A stretch of DNA of 64,000 bases, taken from assembly GCA_000507305.1 (NCBI GenBank), contig DF239171.1, forward strand, positions 1 through 64,000, in the 5' to 3' direction. The DNA is from Breviolum minutum Mf 1.05b.01. Lineage: Eukaryota > Sar > Dinophyceae > Suessiales > Symbiodiniaceae. How positions within the stretch are numbered: the stretch's first letter is position 1; every line of letters starts with the position of its first letter. A program made the translations under genes and the position numbers. Shown one piece after another: positions 54,541-64,000 of this stretch. The notes beneath the pieces were generated by a model. That model was not told where the DNA came from, did no database searches, and saw nothing but the letters and a program-made list of their open reading frames with translations.

Positions 54541-54651
54541 ATACACCCCTGAAATTTAACAGTTCGCCCATAAAAATAGGCAATCCCAAAAGGAAACTCA
54601 TCTTCCAACTATCATTTTTCAGGGGCGAGCTGTTAAATTTCTGGGGTGTGC
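54541..54651. mobile_element. family D Stowaway-like element
   Basis: TACACCCCTGAAATTTAACA to TGTTAAATTTCTGGGGTGT; ends 48 bp from an IQUB exon. Confidence 0.94.
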
Positions 54652-54698
54652 ATGGATCCGTCATGGGAAATCAACAACACAACGGGCTCACGGCTCAC

Positions 54699-54767
54699 CT
54701 TCTCCATCTGCGTGCCCGCTTCACGCTTGCATTGCGTGGAACGAGTTCGATACTCGTACGTCTGAGC
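54699..54767 (-). CDS. IQUB: IQUB-like exon (AQTYEYRTRSTQCKREAG...)
   Basis: Twenty-three codons, phase 0. The acceptor is GCTTTGAG|GCT and the donor GAGAAG|GTGAGCC, a canonical GT. It encodes the TQTYEYRTRSTQ-type block ending in GTQMEK, which in the family is followed by VGLYVDxRxD. It joins in frame to 52867. GC content is well above the flanks. Confidence 0.88.
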
Positions 54768-55023
54768 CTCAAAGCCGTACAACAAACTGGTCGTTGTGGA
54801 TATGGGGCTTAGCATATGAACAAACCCTTTGGGAGTCGCTATAAATTCAAACAAATATATTATAAAATCATATAGTTGTATATATGTTTGTGTATATGAA
54901 TTTATATATATACATTCCCATACTCATATGAGGATATATGAGGTGTATATACATATACTTTTATACGGTATATTCCGTGTGTTTCAGTCCGATGAACGAA
55001 ACCTTTACCAACCACAGATCGGA

Positions 55024-55074
55024 AAAGAAAAGGCAACAACAACAAGCAGCAACAACAACAACAACAACAACAAG
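55024..55074. repeat. CAA microsatellite
   Basis: About 50 bp of CAACAACAA with one GCAG interruption. Confidence 0.93.
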
Positions 55075-55075
55075 T

Positions 55076-55349
55076 AATCCAAGGAGACCACGTCATGAAC
55101 AGTTTTGGATGTGTTAAACTGATTTAGAGAGCTGAGATTCTACTATCTGTATACTATCTGTTGATGCTTCCTAACTCTGGCGTTTCAATCTGAGATGTGA
55201 CTGATGTAACTATCTTTTAAAAAAACAACTTGTAGTTTTTTGCTGGATAGATCTGATAAAGTGGGTGCCAGACTTCGCCCCGGACTTCATTCACTTAACC
55301 ATGTGTGTATAATTTGGAGTGTCCCCCTTCCCAGTCGTAGTGATCACAA
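55076..55349. other. nothing recognised between two microsatellites
   Basis: No splice-bounded frame and no known element. Confidence 0.6.
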
Positions 55350-55350
55350 G

Positions 55351-55409
<59 letters not shown>
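55350..55409. repeat. CAT microsatellite
   Basis: About 20 perfect CAT units. Confidence 0.97.
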
Positions 55410-55410
<1 letters not shown>

Positions 55411-55727
55411 CATTATTATCATCACTTGTTTTATAGGTAATACCTTTTCCCTTTAACTACTGACATATTACTGGAAAAGGGGGGACAACCCAATGCATAA
55501 TGAGATGCCCGCCTCGCGATGGAATCGGATGATGTGCACATCCTTCTTCTGGACAGGTGCAGTTTGAGTCACCGCGTGATGATACCTGCAGTCGCGAGGT
55601 CCCCAGTTGATCAATGAAAACCAATCCTCCATCTGTACACTAGTGAACCATCAACAATACTGCAACCACATTTAGCTCTCATTCGAAAAAAACAAAAAAA
55701 ACATACAATCTTTCAATGATGCTGATA

Positions 55728-55816
55728 CCCATAGGATCCATGTATGGTATATTTACCTACATTTGGTTGTTTTTAGTGGTAGATGTAGGTGAATATACCA
55801 TACATGGATCCTCGAT
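55728..55816. mobile_element. family C MITE-like element
   Basis: CCCATAGGATCCATGTATGG to ATACCATACATGGATCCT. Confidence 0.93.
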
Positions 55817-56095
55817 ACAATCTGGGCACATTTTTTTCGTATTGAGCTCCTTGTGGAGGTTGAACCTTCTTAATTAGAGAAGGGTAAATAACGATCCTCT
55901 CCTATTTCCTGTTTTCAACCCTCCGACGGGTTCGTGTATGTGTATATATCTACCCTCAAGTAACAATAGACATTCAAACGCCTAACAGGGAAGGTATTCA
56001 AACCCTAAAAACATACCTTTTTCAAACAGCTTCCCAGGAGGTATTCGCCTGGATGTCTATGAAGTTATATTACAACAGTGGTTGGTTGGATACAT

Positions 56096-56196
56096 AAATT
56101 GAAAAGTACATGGCACAGTCCCGATGTATTGGTTTATATGGGCCCTTTACTAACCTATCTTTTTGGGGCTGTGCCATGTATTTTGACTATAGGGTA
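56096..56196. mobile_element. family P inverted-repeat element
   Basis: TTGAAAAGTACATGGCACAG to CTGTGCCATGTATTTTGACT. Confidence 0.92.
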
Positions 56197-56259
56197 TATC
56201 CAAACGTAAAAATGGGAAGCTTCCCCAACTTGAAATTGAGATTCCAAGTACATGTTTTT

Positions 56260-56362
56260 TACCCATACCATCCATGGGACTGGCGTATTTCCCTACATGA
56301 AAACCATGAAAATCAACCATTTATGTAGGTAAAATATACCATACATACATGGATGCTATGGG
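56260..56362. mobile_element. family C MITE-like element
   Basis: ACCCATACCATCCATGGGAC to CATACATGGATGCTATGGGT. Confidence 0.9.
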
Positions 56363-56655
56363 TACGTAATTTAGATAATATAATATTGTTTATCATATTT
56401 CATGAATCTTTTAACCCTTCATTCTCGTCTTTGCGGCAATGCTGGATATGTCACTGTTTTGGGGGTGTCTATATTCTGTTGCCGCCAAGGCGACAGTTGC
56501 TCCAACGAATTGTATCTTCCAACAAGGTTTACATCATTTGTGCAATCAATTAACAAGAAAAAACATGCAATTTCACAACAAAAAAAAGTTGTCTTAGCCG
56601 GTGATTCACTTCACATTCACTTCTAAATCTAAATCCTTCTAAGTAGAAAATTATA

Positions 56656-56746
56656 TACCCAGACACTCAATGTATGGTACATGAGAATCACCAAAACTAC
56701 CCAGGTTTTTTTTAGGTAAATATGCCAGCCCCATTGAGCATCTGGA
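56656..56746. mobile_element. family C MITE-like element
   Basis: CCCAGACACTCAATGTATGG to CCCCATTGAGCATCTGG. Confidence 0.88.
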
Positions 56747-56967
56747 ATACGTTACCCCCCCCAACAAAAAATCCGGTGACCGGGGCTAAGTGGCTCGCTT
56801 CCTGGACAATCTCGTTACATCTCCAACAAAAATATACTCCGCGTGATCTATCCCTAGACATCCAGAAGGAATACTCAAAGCAAGGTGAGTGGCAGGTGTT
56901 TTGTTGATATGCTTTTTCGGGTCCAGTCATACCGTAACTTCAGGAGATGTTTGGATGTAATGTATAG

Positions 56968-57066
56968 CTAGTTGGTGGTTTCAACCCAATTGAAAAATAT
57001 TCGTCAAAATGGGAATCTTCCCCAATTAGGGATGAAAATAAAACATATTTGAACCCACCACCTAGA
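56968..57066. mobile_element. family A MITE-like element
   Basis: CTAGTTGGTGGTTTCAACCC to GAACCCACCACCTAG. Confidence 0.93.
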
Positions 57067-57128
57067 TAGGGTATGCTGATCAATATGTCAATATGTGTGA
57101 TGATTGCCCAAAAACTCAACTGAGCAAC

Positions 57129-57175
57129 CCCACATCGCCCCTGTCATCTTGTTTCGATAGCCGCCAAAATACGGC
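57129..57175 (-). CDS. IQUB: IQUB-like exon (PYFGGYRNKMTGAMW)
   Basis: The exon starts phase 2 (TGTGAG|G CCG) and encodes the PYFGGYRNKMTG block, a hallmark of IQUB (KPYLGGYRxKxTG in relatives as remembered). The 3' limit is uncertain: a GT donor after ATGTGGG is used here but leaves phase 1, which does not fit the phase-0 start at 54767. At least one small exon between 57.1 and 54.8 kb, probably with the usual YHxA motif, is therefore missing. Confidence 0.82.
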
Positions 57176-57877
57176 CTCACAAGAAGGTGATCTGGGACCC
57201 GGCAGCTTAAACAGTCCCCTTCCCCCCCCAAAAAAAAAGGATCATGACATGATATAGACCAACACGAGCAATACACGATGTTTTTTCGGCCGAAATCACT
57301 CAAAATTATCATACATGCGCATTTTGTTTTTGTACCCTTCAATTGTTATTAATCATGGGTCGTTTGGATTCATTTAATCACCCCTGCAAAGAAACAACAC
57401 AAACACGACTGCCTTTTGGGTGAGGAACTGGTTTTGAAAAGAATTATATATCCTGCGGCGATGCTTCAATGATCATGACCCTAGGAACCTATCACTTCGA
57501 AAACACTACCGGAATATCCGGCTTTGTTTTGAGGGTTACCCTGTTGCACCCCTAGATTTGATGAATGGATACCCAAAATTACTCCAATTCTGCAGGAAGT
57601 ACCTGGAAAACCTAGGAAACGACCATTGTTTTAGGCAACTGGATTGCTGGTTTTAGGGGTTTCAAGTTGATGGAAATTAACAGCAACTGGTTCTCCAGGT
57701 ACCTGTTGCAAAATATCCTTTTCCAGATATTTCAGTATCCAACTATCAAATTTCCAGGGTCTATCAACCTCCTCTTCATTCATCCCTTCAAGGTCATCAT
57801 AAACTCCAGGAATCCAGCATCCTTTTTGGTGGAGGTAGCGCTGGTTAGAGACGCACCTACACTTAGATACACATCTG

Positions 57878-57994
57878 ATGGTTGATGGAAGAAATCCTGC
57901 TAACCAGTTGAGGTTGGTGGTTCATCCCATCATTTACAGGGTTTCATACATCCAAACGGTGGTTGGCCTTGGGATTTCTGAACCATCAACAGTA
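57878..57994. mobile_element. family B MITE-like element
   Basis: GGTTGATGGAAGAAATCC to GATTTCTGAACCATCAACAGTA-like end. Confidence 0.92.
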
Positions 57995-58216
57995 CCACCT
58001 AGCAGCTCACCCCAAACCAAAAAAAACATGGGAAATTCCCCCAACCGACTTTGATGTGGATCGAGTTCAAGTGTCTTTTCGGAATTCCCAACCCGAATTT
58101 TTCGACACGCAAAACGTGTGGTTTTTTGTCAGCAAGAATAACAATCACCCTCTAAGACTCTAAGAGTTGCTAAAGATGGTTTTAAAAAAAGTTGTTTCAC
58201 CCCCCAAAAAAATGGT

Positions 58217-58316
58217 CTGGTTGGTGGTTTCAACCCATCTGAAAAATATTAATCAAAATGGGAATCTTCCCAAGTAAGGGTGAATATGAAAAATATGTGC
58301 GTTGCCACCACCTAGT
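58217..58316. mobile_element. family A MITE-like element
   Basis: TGGTTGGTGGTTTCAACCC to TTGCCACCACCTAG. Confidence 0.9.
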
Positions 58317-58585
58317 TAAGAAATGGTGACCAAAGATGGTGATTTTTATCCCAATGAGGTAGGATATTTCACCCAACCCAGTATTTCACCCCCTCAAAGT
58401 TTCAGATATTTTCATATGGTTCACTTGAAAATGAGCCCATCTACAGCAAAAAAAGAAGATTCCGAACTTGGCAACCCATGATTTTCATCCAAATTAGTAG
58501 GGAACTATTTCACCAACCCAGAATTTCGTCTGGAACTTTTTCGGGGTCTCAGGTACCCTCAGGTCTTCATTTTTGGGGGGTCCCA

Positions 58586-58752
58586 CTTGGAGGATCATCC
58601 CAGTTAGTAACTAGTTAGTAACCCCCATTTATAAGCCATGAAGTTCGGCCATTTGGAAGGGGTCCCACAACCCCGATCCTTAGGGGACTTACTAATTATC
58701 ACCATGGTTATTAACCACGTATCCAAGTCTTGGGGCCCGATCCTCCAAGTAC
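58586..58752. mobile_element. family G MITE-like element
   Basis: ACTTGGAGGATCATCCCAG to GGGCCCGATCCTCCAAGTA. Confidence 0.9.
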
Positions 58753-58901
58753 CCTCCAAACCCTATGAAAAACCATGATTGTAAATGGGTAGTTCACTAG
58801 GGATTTTCATCCACGAAAATAGTAGGCTTCGGGGGTCCCATCTTGTAGGTCTTCATTTTTTGGAGGTCCCAGGTCTCAGGTCTCAGTTGAGCTCGCCCCA
58901 C

Positions 58902-58945
58902 TTTTCCATGACAGGTCTCTGCACATGGACTGACATGATGCGCTC
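58902..58945 (-). CDS. IQUB: IQUB-like exon (ERIMSVHVQRPVME...)
   Basis: Forty-four bases, starting phase 0 after a strong pyrimidine-rich acceptor (CCTCCCTCCTCAG|GAG) and ending phase 2 at GAAAA|GTGGGG. The split lysine codon is completed by the next exon at 57175, giving RPVMEKPYFGGYRNK. This junction, with the codon split correctly across two exons about 1.7 kb apart, is one of the best internal proofs of the model. Confidence 0.87.
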
Positions 58946-59012
58946 CTGAGGAGGGAGGGAAAATGCATGGAATCCAGGGCATCTCCAAACAACGTCTGCC
59001 CCCCCCCCGTCA

Positions 59013-59174
59013 CGGTTGATGGTTAAGAAATCCGTAGAACCCACCAGTGGTAGGTTGGTAGTTGGTCTACCATTATTTACAGGGTTTTATACAGTTGATA
59101 TGGTAAATATCTCAGGTTTCACGTGGTTTTATACATCCCAAGTGGTTGTTTGGGATTTCTGAACCATCAACAGT
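59013..59174. mobile_element. family B element, rearranged
   Basis: CGGTTGATGGTTAAGAAATC to TCTGAACCATCAACAGTA with a duplicated interior. Confidence 0.85.
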
Positions 59175-59803
59175 ATGACATGAATTCATTCATAAACTGT
59201 TGGTTGACGGGTGTGGGATATGTTCCAGTGGTATGTTGGAAAATCTTAGAAGACAAGCATGGTCTTGAGTAACTTCACTTAAACTTGCATGAAACTGACG
59301 GTTCACCCCTGAATGTCAATGGTTGGTTCAGATGATTCATCTCCTTTCGGCCCGGCCTATTTTCAAGGTCGAACTGGCTATGTTAGTTTTGGGGGCCAGT
59401 GAAACCTGAAAACTTCACTTGGCCGATACGAGGTAGGAGGGAAACATATTATCAATTTCAATGTGAACCTAAACAGAATTAACCTATACCCGAGGCTTCC
59501 AAACACCTTGCCCAAGGAACGGAATGCCAGGCTTCCCCCGGTGAAATCTAAACTCTCCCACCAATCAATGGAGTGAAACCTGGTTCCCTTAATAGGTGGG
59601 ATCGGTAGGTAGCATTTTTCTCATCACCCAAGGACGGCAGCCGGACCTTTTTTACTGGTATATATCTAAGTGGTATATACTGTGTTTAACCAATTGTTGT
59701 TTCTGGTTCCCTTAAGAGGTGGGATCGGTAGCATATAAACCCACCCAATTGGCAATATATTTAAGTGGTATACACTGCCAATTGGGTGAATATATATATA
59801 TAT
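59175..59803. other. non-coding stretch
   Basis: Family D fragment near 59290-59400 and two copies of a GGTTCCCTTAA...GGTGGGATCGGTAG word (59582 and 59706). No supported exon. Confidence 0.6.
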
Positions 59804-59912
59804 ATGGGTGTTTCCTAAAATGGTGGTACCCAAACAACCATGGGTTTTCCTACTAAAAATGATCATTTTGAGGTGTTTTGGGGGTACCACCATTTAAGGA
59901 AACCCCCATATA
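59804..59912. mobile_element. family J MITE-like element
   Basis: ATGGGTGTTTCCTAAAATGG to CATTTAAGGAAACCCCCAT inside a TATATA tract. Confidence 0.94.
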
Positions 59913-60483
59913 TATATATATCAACATTTTTAGACCGTCGAAGTTGACCCGTCAAAAATTGCAAGGCAAAAAACTGACTGATCCAAGACGAGTGGACACC
60001 CGGGAAAAATGTGGCGAAAAACCCTCGAAAACGAACGAATGTCCCCCTGCAAAAAATCGATGGTTATAGCGTTATAGAAGACATGTTTTTCTTGTTGAAA
60101 TGGTCCCGAAGTTCCGGGCAACATTCCTTATGTTTTCTGGAAGGTGAACTATGATTTTTTGGGGCCACCCAGTTGACTTAACCATGCTGTAAGTCAAGTT
60201 GGATCATCGGAACTCCGGTGTCAATATAAGTCTCGTGTTTAAAAGCACGAAGACCGAAATGGGGCCGCATCGATCTCTCTTTAAACAAAAAACAACGCGT
60301 TACCAGTACATACAAGTGGTGATCACAAGCAGGTGAGTCACGCAACTCCCCACAAATTCGTTTTTGCTGATTCCAATGAATGACCAAAAATCACCCCCCC
60401 CCCAAAAAAAAAAACATCCCCCCAAAAAAGGACCAGCTCCTGCTTGCGCATCATACTTTTTTAGTGAGAAAATGATACTTTCG

Positions 60484-60548
60484 ATAGGATCCATCGGGAA
60501 AAATGGTATATTTGCCTACAATGATCCCATAAGAATCAACGAATCAAC
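60484..60548. mobile_element. family C fragment
   Basis: GATAGGATCCATCGGG plus GGTATATTTGCCTACA; one arm only. Confidence 0.65.
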
Positions 60549-60665
60549 CAATCATGTGTGGTTTCAATGTGGCAAATGATGCACTTTTCCATCAATTGAA
60601 ACCCACCCAGGACCCATCACTTTTCCTCCATCAACCCCCAACAAAAAATGCCCAGATCGAATCAC

Positions 60666-60719
60666 CTCCCCACGATCGTTCACCACTTTCAGTTCCAGGC
60701 AGTCTGGCATCACATAATC
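60666..60719 (-). CDS. IQUB: IQUB-like exon (DYVMPDCLELKVVNDRGE)
   Basis: Eighteen codons, phase 0. The acceptor is ATGTCAG|GAT and the donor GAG|GTGATT. The YVMPDxLELKV pattern resembles the conserved YxMPxxLxVxV segment that precedes the YLGGYR block in IQUB. It joins in frame to 58902. The same frame stays open in both directions beyond the splice sites, so the limits rest on the phase match with its neighbours. Confidence 0.82.
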
Positions 60720-61313
60720 CTGACATCCCAATGAGTTCAATGTAGGTTTCTCACCATCCCCTTGTGGATTCAGTGAAGATCCCCCCAAAAAATGCCACAC
60801 TTCATAGTGAGAAATCTAGTGGGTATAGGATACCTACCAGCATTTTTGAGGGAATACTTTTTGAAAAGGATGTTGAACCTATCTTTAGAAACAAACTCAC
60901 CAACCTCCAGTCATGTTTTTTTGTGTGCTATGTTTCACCAAGTGTCCTGGACCTAACTCACAACCTATCTAGCTTGTTGTCACTGTCGTCCTTCCCAATT
61001 CCATTGGTATACTCCCATTTGAGCCCCCCTTTGAGTCGAGTTCATGAGTGGTAATTAGATATAGATCTAACTGGATGTAACCTCCACTTAGAATATGTTT
61101 ATATATATATATACATATACCTTTAAAAGTAAGGGCACCTATATTCAGCCCTCTTTGAAACTAACATCTCCCACCTACAAATTCGTTAGATTGGAAGATG
61201 ATCCTTGCCTTTTTGGAACGCGTTGCGTGTGGGTGGTCTTCTGTCCCAAGCATGGTGCAAATCCCTAAAAAAAAGAGGTCCTACTAGGTCTGGCTTTTGA
61301 TAAAAACTGCGTT

Positions 61314-61429
61314 TACCCTCTGGTAAACTAACATGGCAATGGAAACTTCACCTATTGAAGATGTATGAAGATGTATTCCCTATTAAAAATGGGGATTTTC
61401 TATTGCTATGTTAGTTTATCTAGAGGGTA
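61314..61429. mobile_element. family D2 element
   Basis: TACCCTCTGGTAAACTAACA to TGTTAGTTTATCTAGAGGGTA; ends 41 bp from an IQUB exon. Confidence 0.94.
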
Positions 61430-61469
61430 ACACTTCATTCAACGCCATCCGCGAGACTGCGCCCTGTGC

Positions 61470-61517
61470 CTCCGCAGCCTGTTCTTGATAGTAGTTGATT
61501 CGAAGTTCAATCCCGGC
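61470..61517 (-). CDS. IQUB: IQUB-like exon (AGIELRINYYQEQAAE)
   Basis: Sixteen codons, phase 0 at both ends. The acceptor reads ACCGAG|GCC and the donor GAG|GCACAG, a GC donor. It joins in frame to the exon at 60666. In the family a hydrophobic beta-like stretch of this kind lies after the ubiquitin-like domain and just before the YxMP motif. The exon is clearly more GC-rich than its surroundings. The open frame runs on 13 codons past the donor, so the exact end depends on accepting the GC donor. Confidence 0.75.
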
Positions 61518-62153
61518 CTCGGTTTTTTGAAGGGCCAACGGTTGGGTTTTGGATGGTGGGTTACCCACCAAAAAAATTGGGATGTCAAGTGATGACTTGA
61601 GGTACAACATAGTGTAAAAATCTTGGTTGTTTTCATCTTAAGTGGTTGAACCACCGGTCATGAGTGAAAAATAAAAAACACTCCTGGCAATTCTGCTGGT
61701 GACCTTGTCTGGGATGATAAAACGTGACCCTTTCAGAGGTTGTTGGTGACCTCCAATGATCGGGGATTAAAAAAAGTCACGGCTTGAATCACCTGGCTGC
61801 TGATGTTTCATACCACTATTAGCTTTTTGAATCAACCATCTCTGATGAGTTTGTTTGGTGCTTCACAGCTGATGTGTTTGTCAGCTGTCAGTCTATAGTG
61901 GGTGAACACGCCACCTAGTTTCGACCCTAAAAATCGCGCTTTTGTTCCATACCAAAATGCCTTAAACAAAGAAATCACAACTGACGTGTCCAACACTTGC
62001 ATGATTTTTTTCAAGATGTGTCTCTATATCATAACTGAGTAATATTTCATCCCCTAAATCCATGATTGATGACCCCCTAAATATTATAATCTCTCTATAT
62101 ATAATCATCCCTATATATTATCATCCATATATAACTGGGTAGTATTTCATCCC

Positions 62154-62260
62154 CAACACCCCCGAAATTTAACATGGAACCTAAAAATAAGTCCCTGGAA
62201 AAGGAAAGTCCTTACTTGGAAACCATGATCTTCAGGTTCCATGTTAAATTTCGGGGGGAT
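62154..62260. mobile_element. family D Stowaway-like element
   Basis: ACACCCCCGAAATTTAACAT to ATGTTAAATTTCGGGGGG. Confidence 0.92.
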
Positions 62261-62556
62261 AGTTCAAATTTGAAGTGTGTCTGTGTAACATGCATATGTT
62301 ATGTAACTTATGTGTACAAGTATCCTGAACCTCTAAGTAGTATTTCATCCCCTATAATATCCAGCAAAAAAAAAACACTCAGGATTTTTGTTGGTCCCAA
62401 ATCAGAATCAAACCTCTGAGCTTCTGGCCCTATCACCAGGCTTTAAGCCCAACTCTCTGAGAGATTTGTCGTCTGGAAGCACTTGCTTGAACTGGCCGCC
62501 GGTTTAGTTGATTTTCTTCGGTAACGGCAGTTGGGGGGAAGGGCACCAACGGCAGG

Positions 62557-62693
62557 ATGTCCCGGTTGGAAGTTGGGATCAAATGGTTAGGATCAATGGG
62601 TTAGTTATAACCTACTTATAAATGAGATATGTATTGGGGTTATAACCCACTGATCCTAACCTTTTACTAACTTTTTGGGGACATCTAAGTAGG
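62557..62693. mobile_element. family E MITE-like element
   Basis: ATGTCCCGGTTGGAAGTT to ACTTTTTGGGGACATCTAAGTA. Confidence 0.9.
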
Positions 62694-63089
62694 GGCCCAT
62701 GTCACTCCACTTACACAAGATGTTGGAAGAATCCTGTTGGTTTATGATAATTCCCTTCGGATCATCACAAATTCAATAATGAAAAAATATCTCGTAACAG
62801 TAACCCACAACTCAAAACTTTTGTTGTGAGGTAAACTACACTCGATGAAACTAAAAGCCATTTCGCCACTGAAAATAGGCCTTTTGCCCCAAAAGGAAAC
62901 ATCATCTTCCAACTTCCAACGATTGATTTTCATGGAGTAGATACTATAGCCGCGGTATGATGCGATGCCACCAACTACTAATTCTCCTCCAGTGGCCTGA
63001 CGTAACCCACCTATCCGATTAGGAAAATCATCGATTCAAAAAGTGCCGGCTGGATGGGGATATGGAACAGTTCCTAAGGTCCTAGGAGG

Positions 63090-63263
63090 GTACTTGGAGG
63101 ATTATTCCGGTTAGTAAGTGGTTAAATAACCATGGTGATCGTTGTTGTCCCCCTAAGGATCGGGTCAGGCAAGGTGGGAGTATTCTTCCAAATGGCCATG
63201 GCCATGGCTTATAAATGGGGGTTAGTTACTAACCACTTTCAAGCCCTGGAATGATCCTCCAAA
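63090..63263. mobile_element. family G element, diverged
   Basis: TACTTGGAGGATTATTCC to GGAATGATCCTCCAA. Confidence 0.85.
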
Positions 63264-63266
63264 TCA

Positions 63267-63425
63267 TGGCTAGTCAACCTTCCCCCTCCCAATCTACCCC
63301 TTCCCCCAGAAATAGGGGTTTAATAAGGCCTTATTAAGGGAAACCAATGGTTAATAAGCCCTTAATAATGCCGGCTATTTCTGGGGAGGCGGTACGTTAG
63401 TGGCAGGGTAGGTTGACCAGCCATA
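63267..63425. mobile_element. family N inverted-repeat element
   Basis: ATGGCTAGTCAACCTTCCCC to AGGGTAGGTTGACCAGCCAT, with AATAAGGCCTTATT inside. Confidence 0.92.
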
Positions 63426-63483
63426 ATCCAAGTACCATGTGATACCAAACTTTGTTGCTTTCCCCCATGCCCTTGCTCTGCGC

Positions 63484-63538
63484 CTCTGCTGCTCCCGACA
63501 AATTCATCAGGAAAAGCGACTTTTCTGGGATGCTTAGC
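63484..63538 (-). CDS. candidate exon (AKHPRKVAFPDEFVGSSR)
   Basis: Eighteen codons plus one base from AACACCGAG|GCT to AGCAGAG|GCGCAG, a GC donor. It is GC-rich and lies upstream of the first IQUB-like exon on the same strand, so it may belong to the missing amino-terminal part. No domain is recognised and its phase does not match 61517 directly. Confidence 0.42.
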
Positions 63539-63692
63539 CTCGGTGTTCAAAGAGGCTAAGCAGCGGACTGTTCCCCAAGTGGGGATGTTTGGATGCTTGG
63601 AACAAGCTCCAAAAATATTCTCCCAAATCATAGTGCAAAATGGTGGTTTAACCTGGTAGAATCCGTAAAAATCAACAAGGTTATATAGCCAT

Positions 63693-63786
63693 GACTGGTT
63701 GATGCTTCAGACATCCCTGCTAACTCAGATGAGGATATTTTTTGCTTATCCCCATGATTTGCAGGATTTGATTCACTAAACAGTAG
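63693..63786. mobile_element. decayed family B element
   Basis: GGTTGATGCTTCAGACATCC to CACTAAACAGTA. Confidence 0.65.
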
Positions 63787-63917
63787 GAATCCCTAGAAAA
63801 GTAGTATATTTACCGACACGACAAATCGTTGATTTTGAAGCGTTGTAGGTAAAATATCCTTTTGAGATGAGCGCCTTTCGCCAGGATGCTGGCTCTTGTC
63901 AAATGAGTCGGTTCTGC

Positions 63918-64000
63918 CCTGAGAATCCCCAAGGACCCTCCAATGGAAGGGTGGAAAAACCTGTATAGCAGTGGTCCGAGTCTTCCAAATAGCCATCTTT
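63918..64000. mobile_element. family H element cut by the window end
   Basis: CCTGAGAATCCCCAAGGACC and the CTCCAATGGAAGGGT word; right arm beyond the window. Confidence 0.82.

Larger units (their letters stand above)
34281..61517 (-). other. IQUB: IQUB-like gene, spliced, minus strand (span of the supported exons)
   Basis: About 20 short exons read on the minus strand give, in order, a protein with the landmarks of IQUB (IQ motif and ubiquitin-like domain-containing protein). This family is axonemal and associated with radial spokes in motile cilia and flagella. Most exons are phase 0 and join in frame across GT, GC or GA donors and AG|G acceptors. The gene spreads about 400 recovered residues over 27 kb. 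The start, the first half of the IQ motif and the carboxyl terminus are not located; two weaker exons at 33637 and 32041 may extend it. Family identity rests on remembered motif blocks, not on a search. Confidence 0.75.

Noticed and set aside
57703..57840. Minus-strand 46-codon splice-bounded frame (RYLHQKGCWIPGVYDD...)
   Set aside because: Looks like an excellent exon, but it lies between 58902 and 57175, whose split lysine codon requires a direct join. It shows that convincing intronic frames occur here by chance or as alternative exons.
1..64000. Dinoflagellate spliced-leader relics, tRNA, rRNA or CRISPR arrays
   Set aside because: Looked for by eye; no match to the spliced-leader core TTTTGGCTCAAG, no cloverleaf-like set, and no regularly spaced repeats were found.

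Overview
The window is eukaryotic nuclear DNA and most likely comes from a dinoflagellate, possibly Symbiodiniaceae-like. No long open reading frame exists on either strand. Coding sequence is split into exons of about 10-35 codons, separated by introns of hundreds to thousands of bases. The introns are filled with short inverted-repeat (MITE-like) elements. The splice sites I could check by joining exons in phase use GT, GC and GA donors with an AG|G acceptor, which is the unusual pattern known from dinoflagellate genomes. The assignment is an inference; there is no rRNA, organellar gene or spliced-leader sequence to confirm it.

Minus strand, about 61.5 kb down to about 34.3 kb (perhaps 32 kb): one spliced gene for a protein resembling IQUB, the IQ-motif and ubiquitin-like-domain protein of motile cilia and flagella. 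I recovered about 22 short exons in order. Most join in phase and match, from memory of the family, its landmarks: the PYFGGYRNKMTG block, the TQxYEYRTRSTQ...GTQMEKVGLYVD block, an IQ/coiled-coil stretch, RRMHPLTPEDFSVLYKELEAW, ETKLLQTIDKLK, MAQPKVW...VHTPFTTRAK, VKEFDCNLTREMVDLIDREAD and FLQFIETPEFNPEA. The amino terminus, one exon carrying the first half of the IQ motif, an exon near 55-57 kb and the carboxyl terminus were not found.

Minus strand, about 31 kb down to 4.8 kb: further exon-like islands in the same direction. The clearest is at 4859-4999, which reads as segments S1-S2 of a voltage-gated cation channel domain. Others encode an 85-codon block (24645-24900), a block with a membrane segment (27457-27630) and serine/proline-rich stretches. 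They are not assigned to a family. Same-strand neighbours fit the unidirectional gene arrangement of dinoflagellates.

Everywhere: at least a dozen families of 90-200 bp hairpin elements, named A to P here, many ending in TA as Tc1/mariner-related Stowaway-like MITEs do. Nested insertions (28.8, 48.3 and 19.1 kb) give exact element ends. In two places a candidate intron is almost entirely one element (25160-25306 and 28173-28417), which suggests intron birth by mobile elements (introners). Trinucleotide and TA-rich simple repeats are also present. I found no tRNA, rRNA, CRISPR array, operon or bacterial-type promoter.
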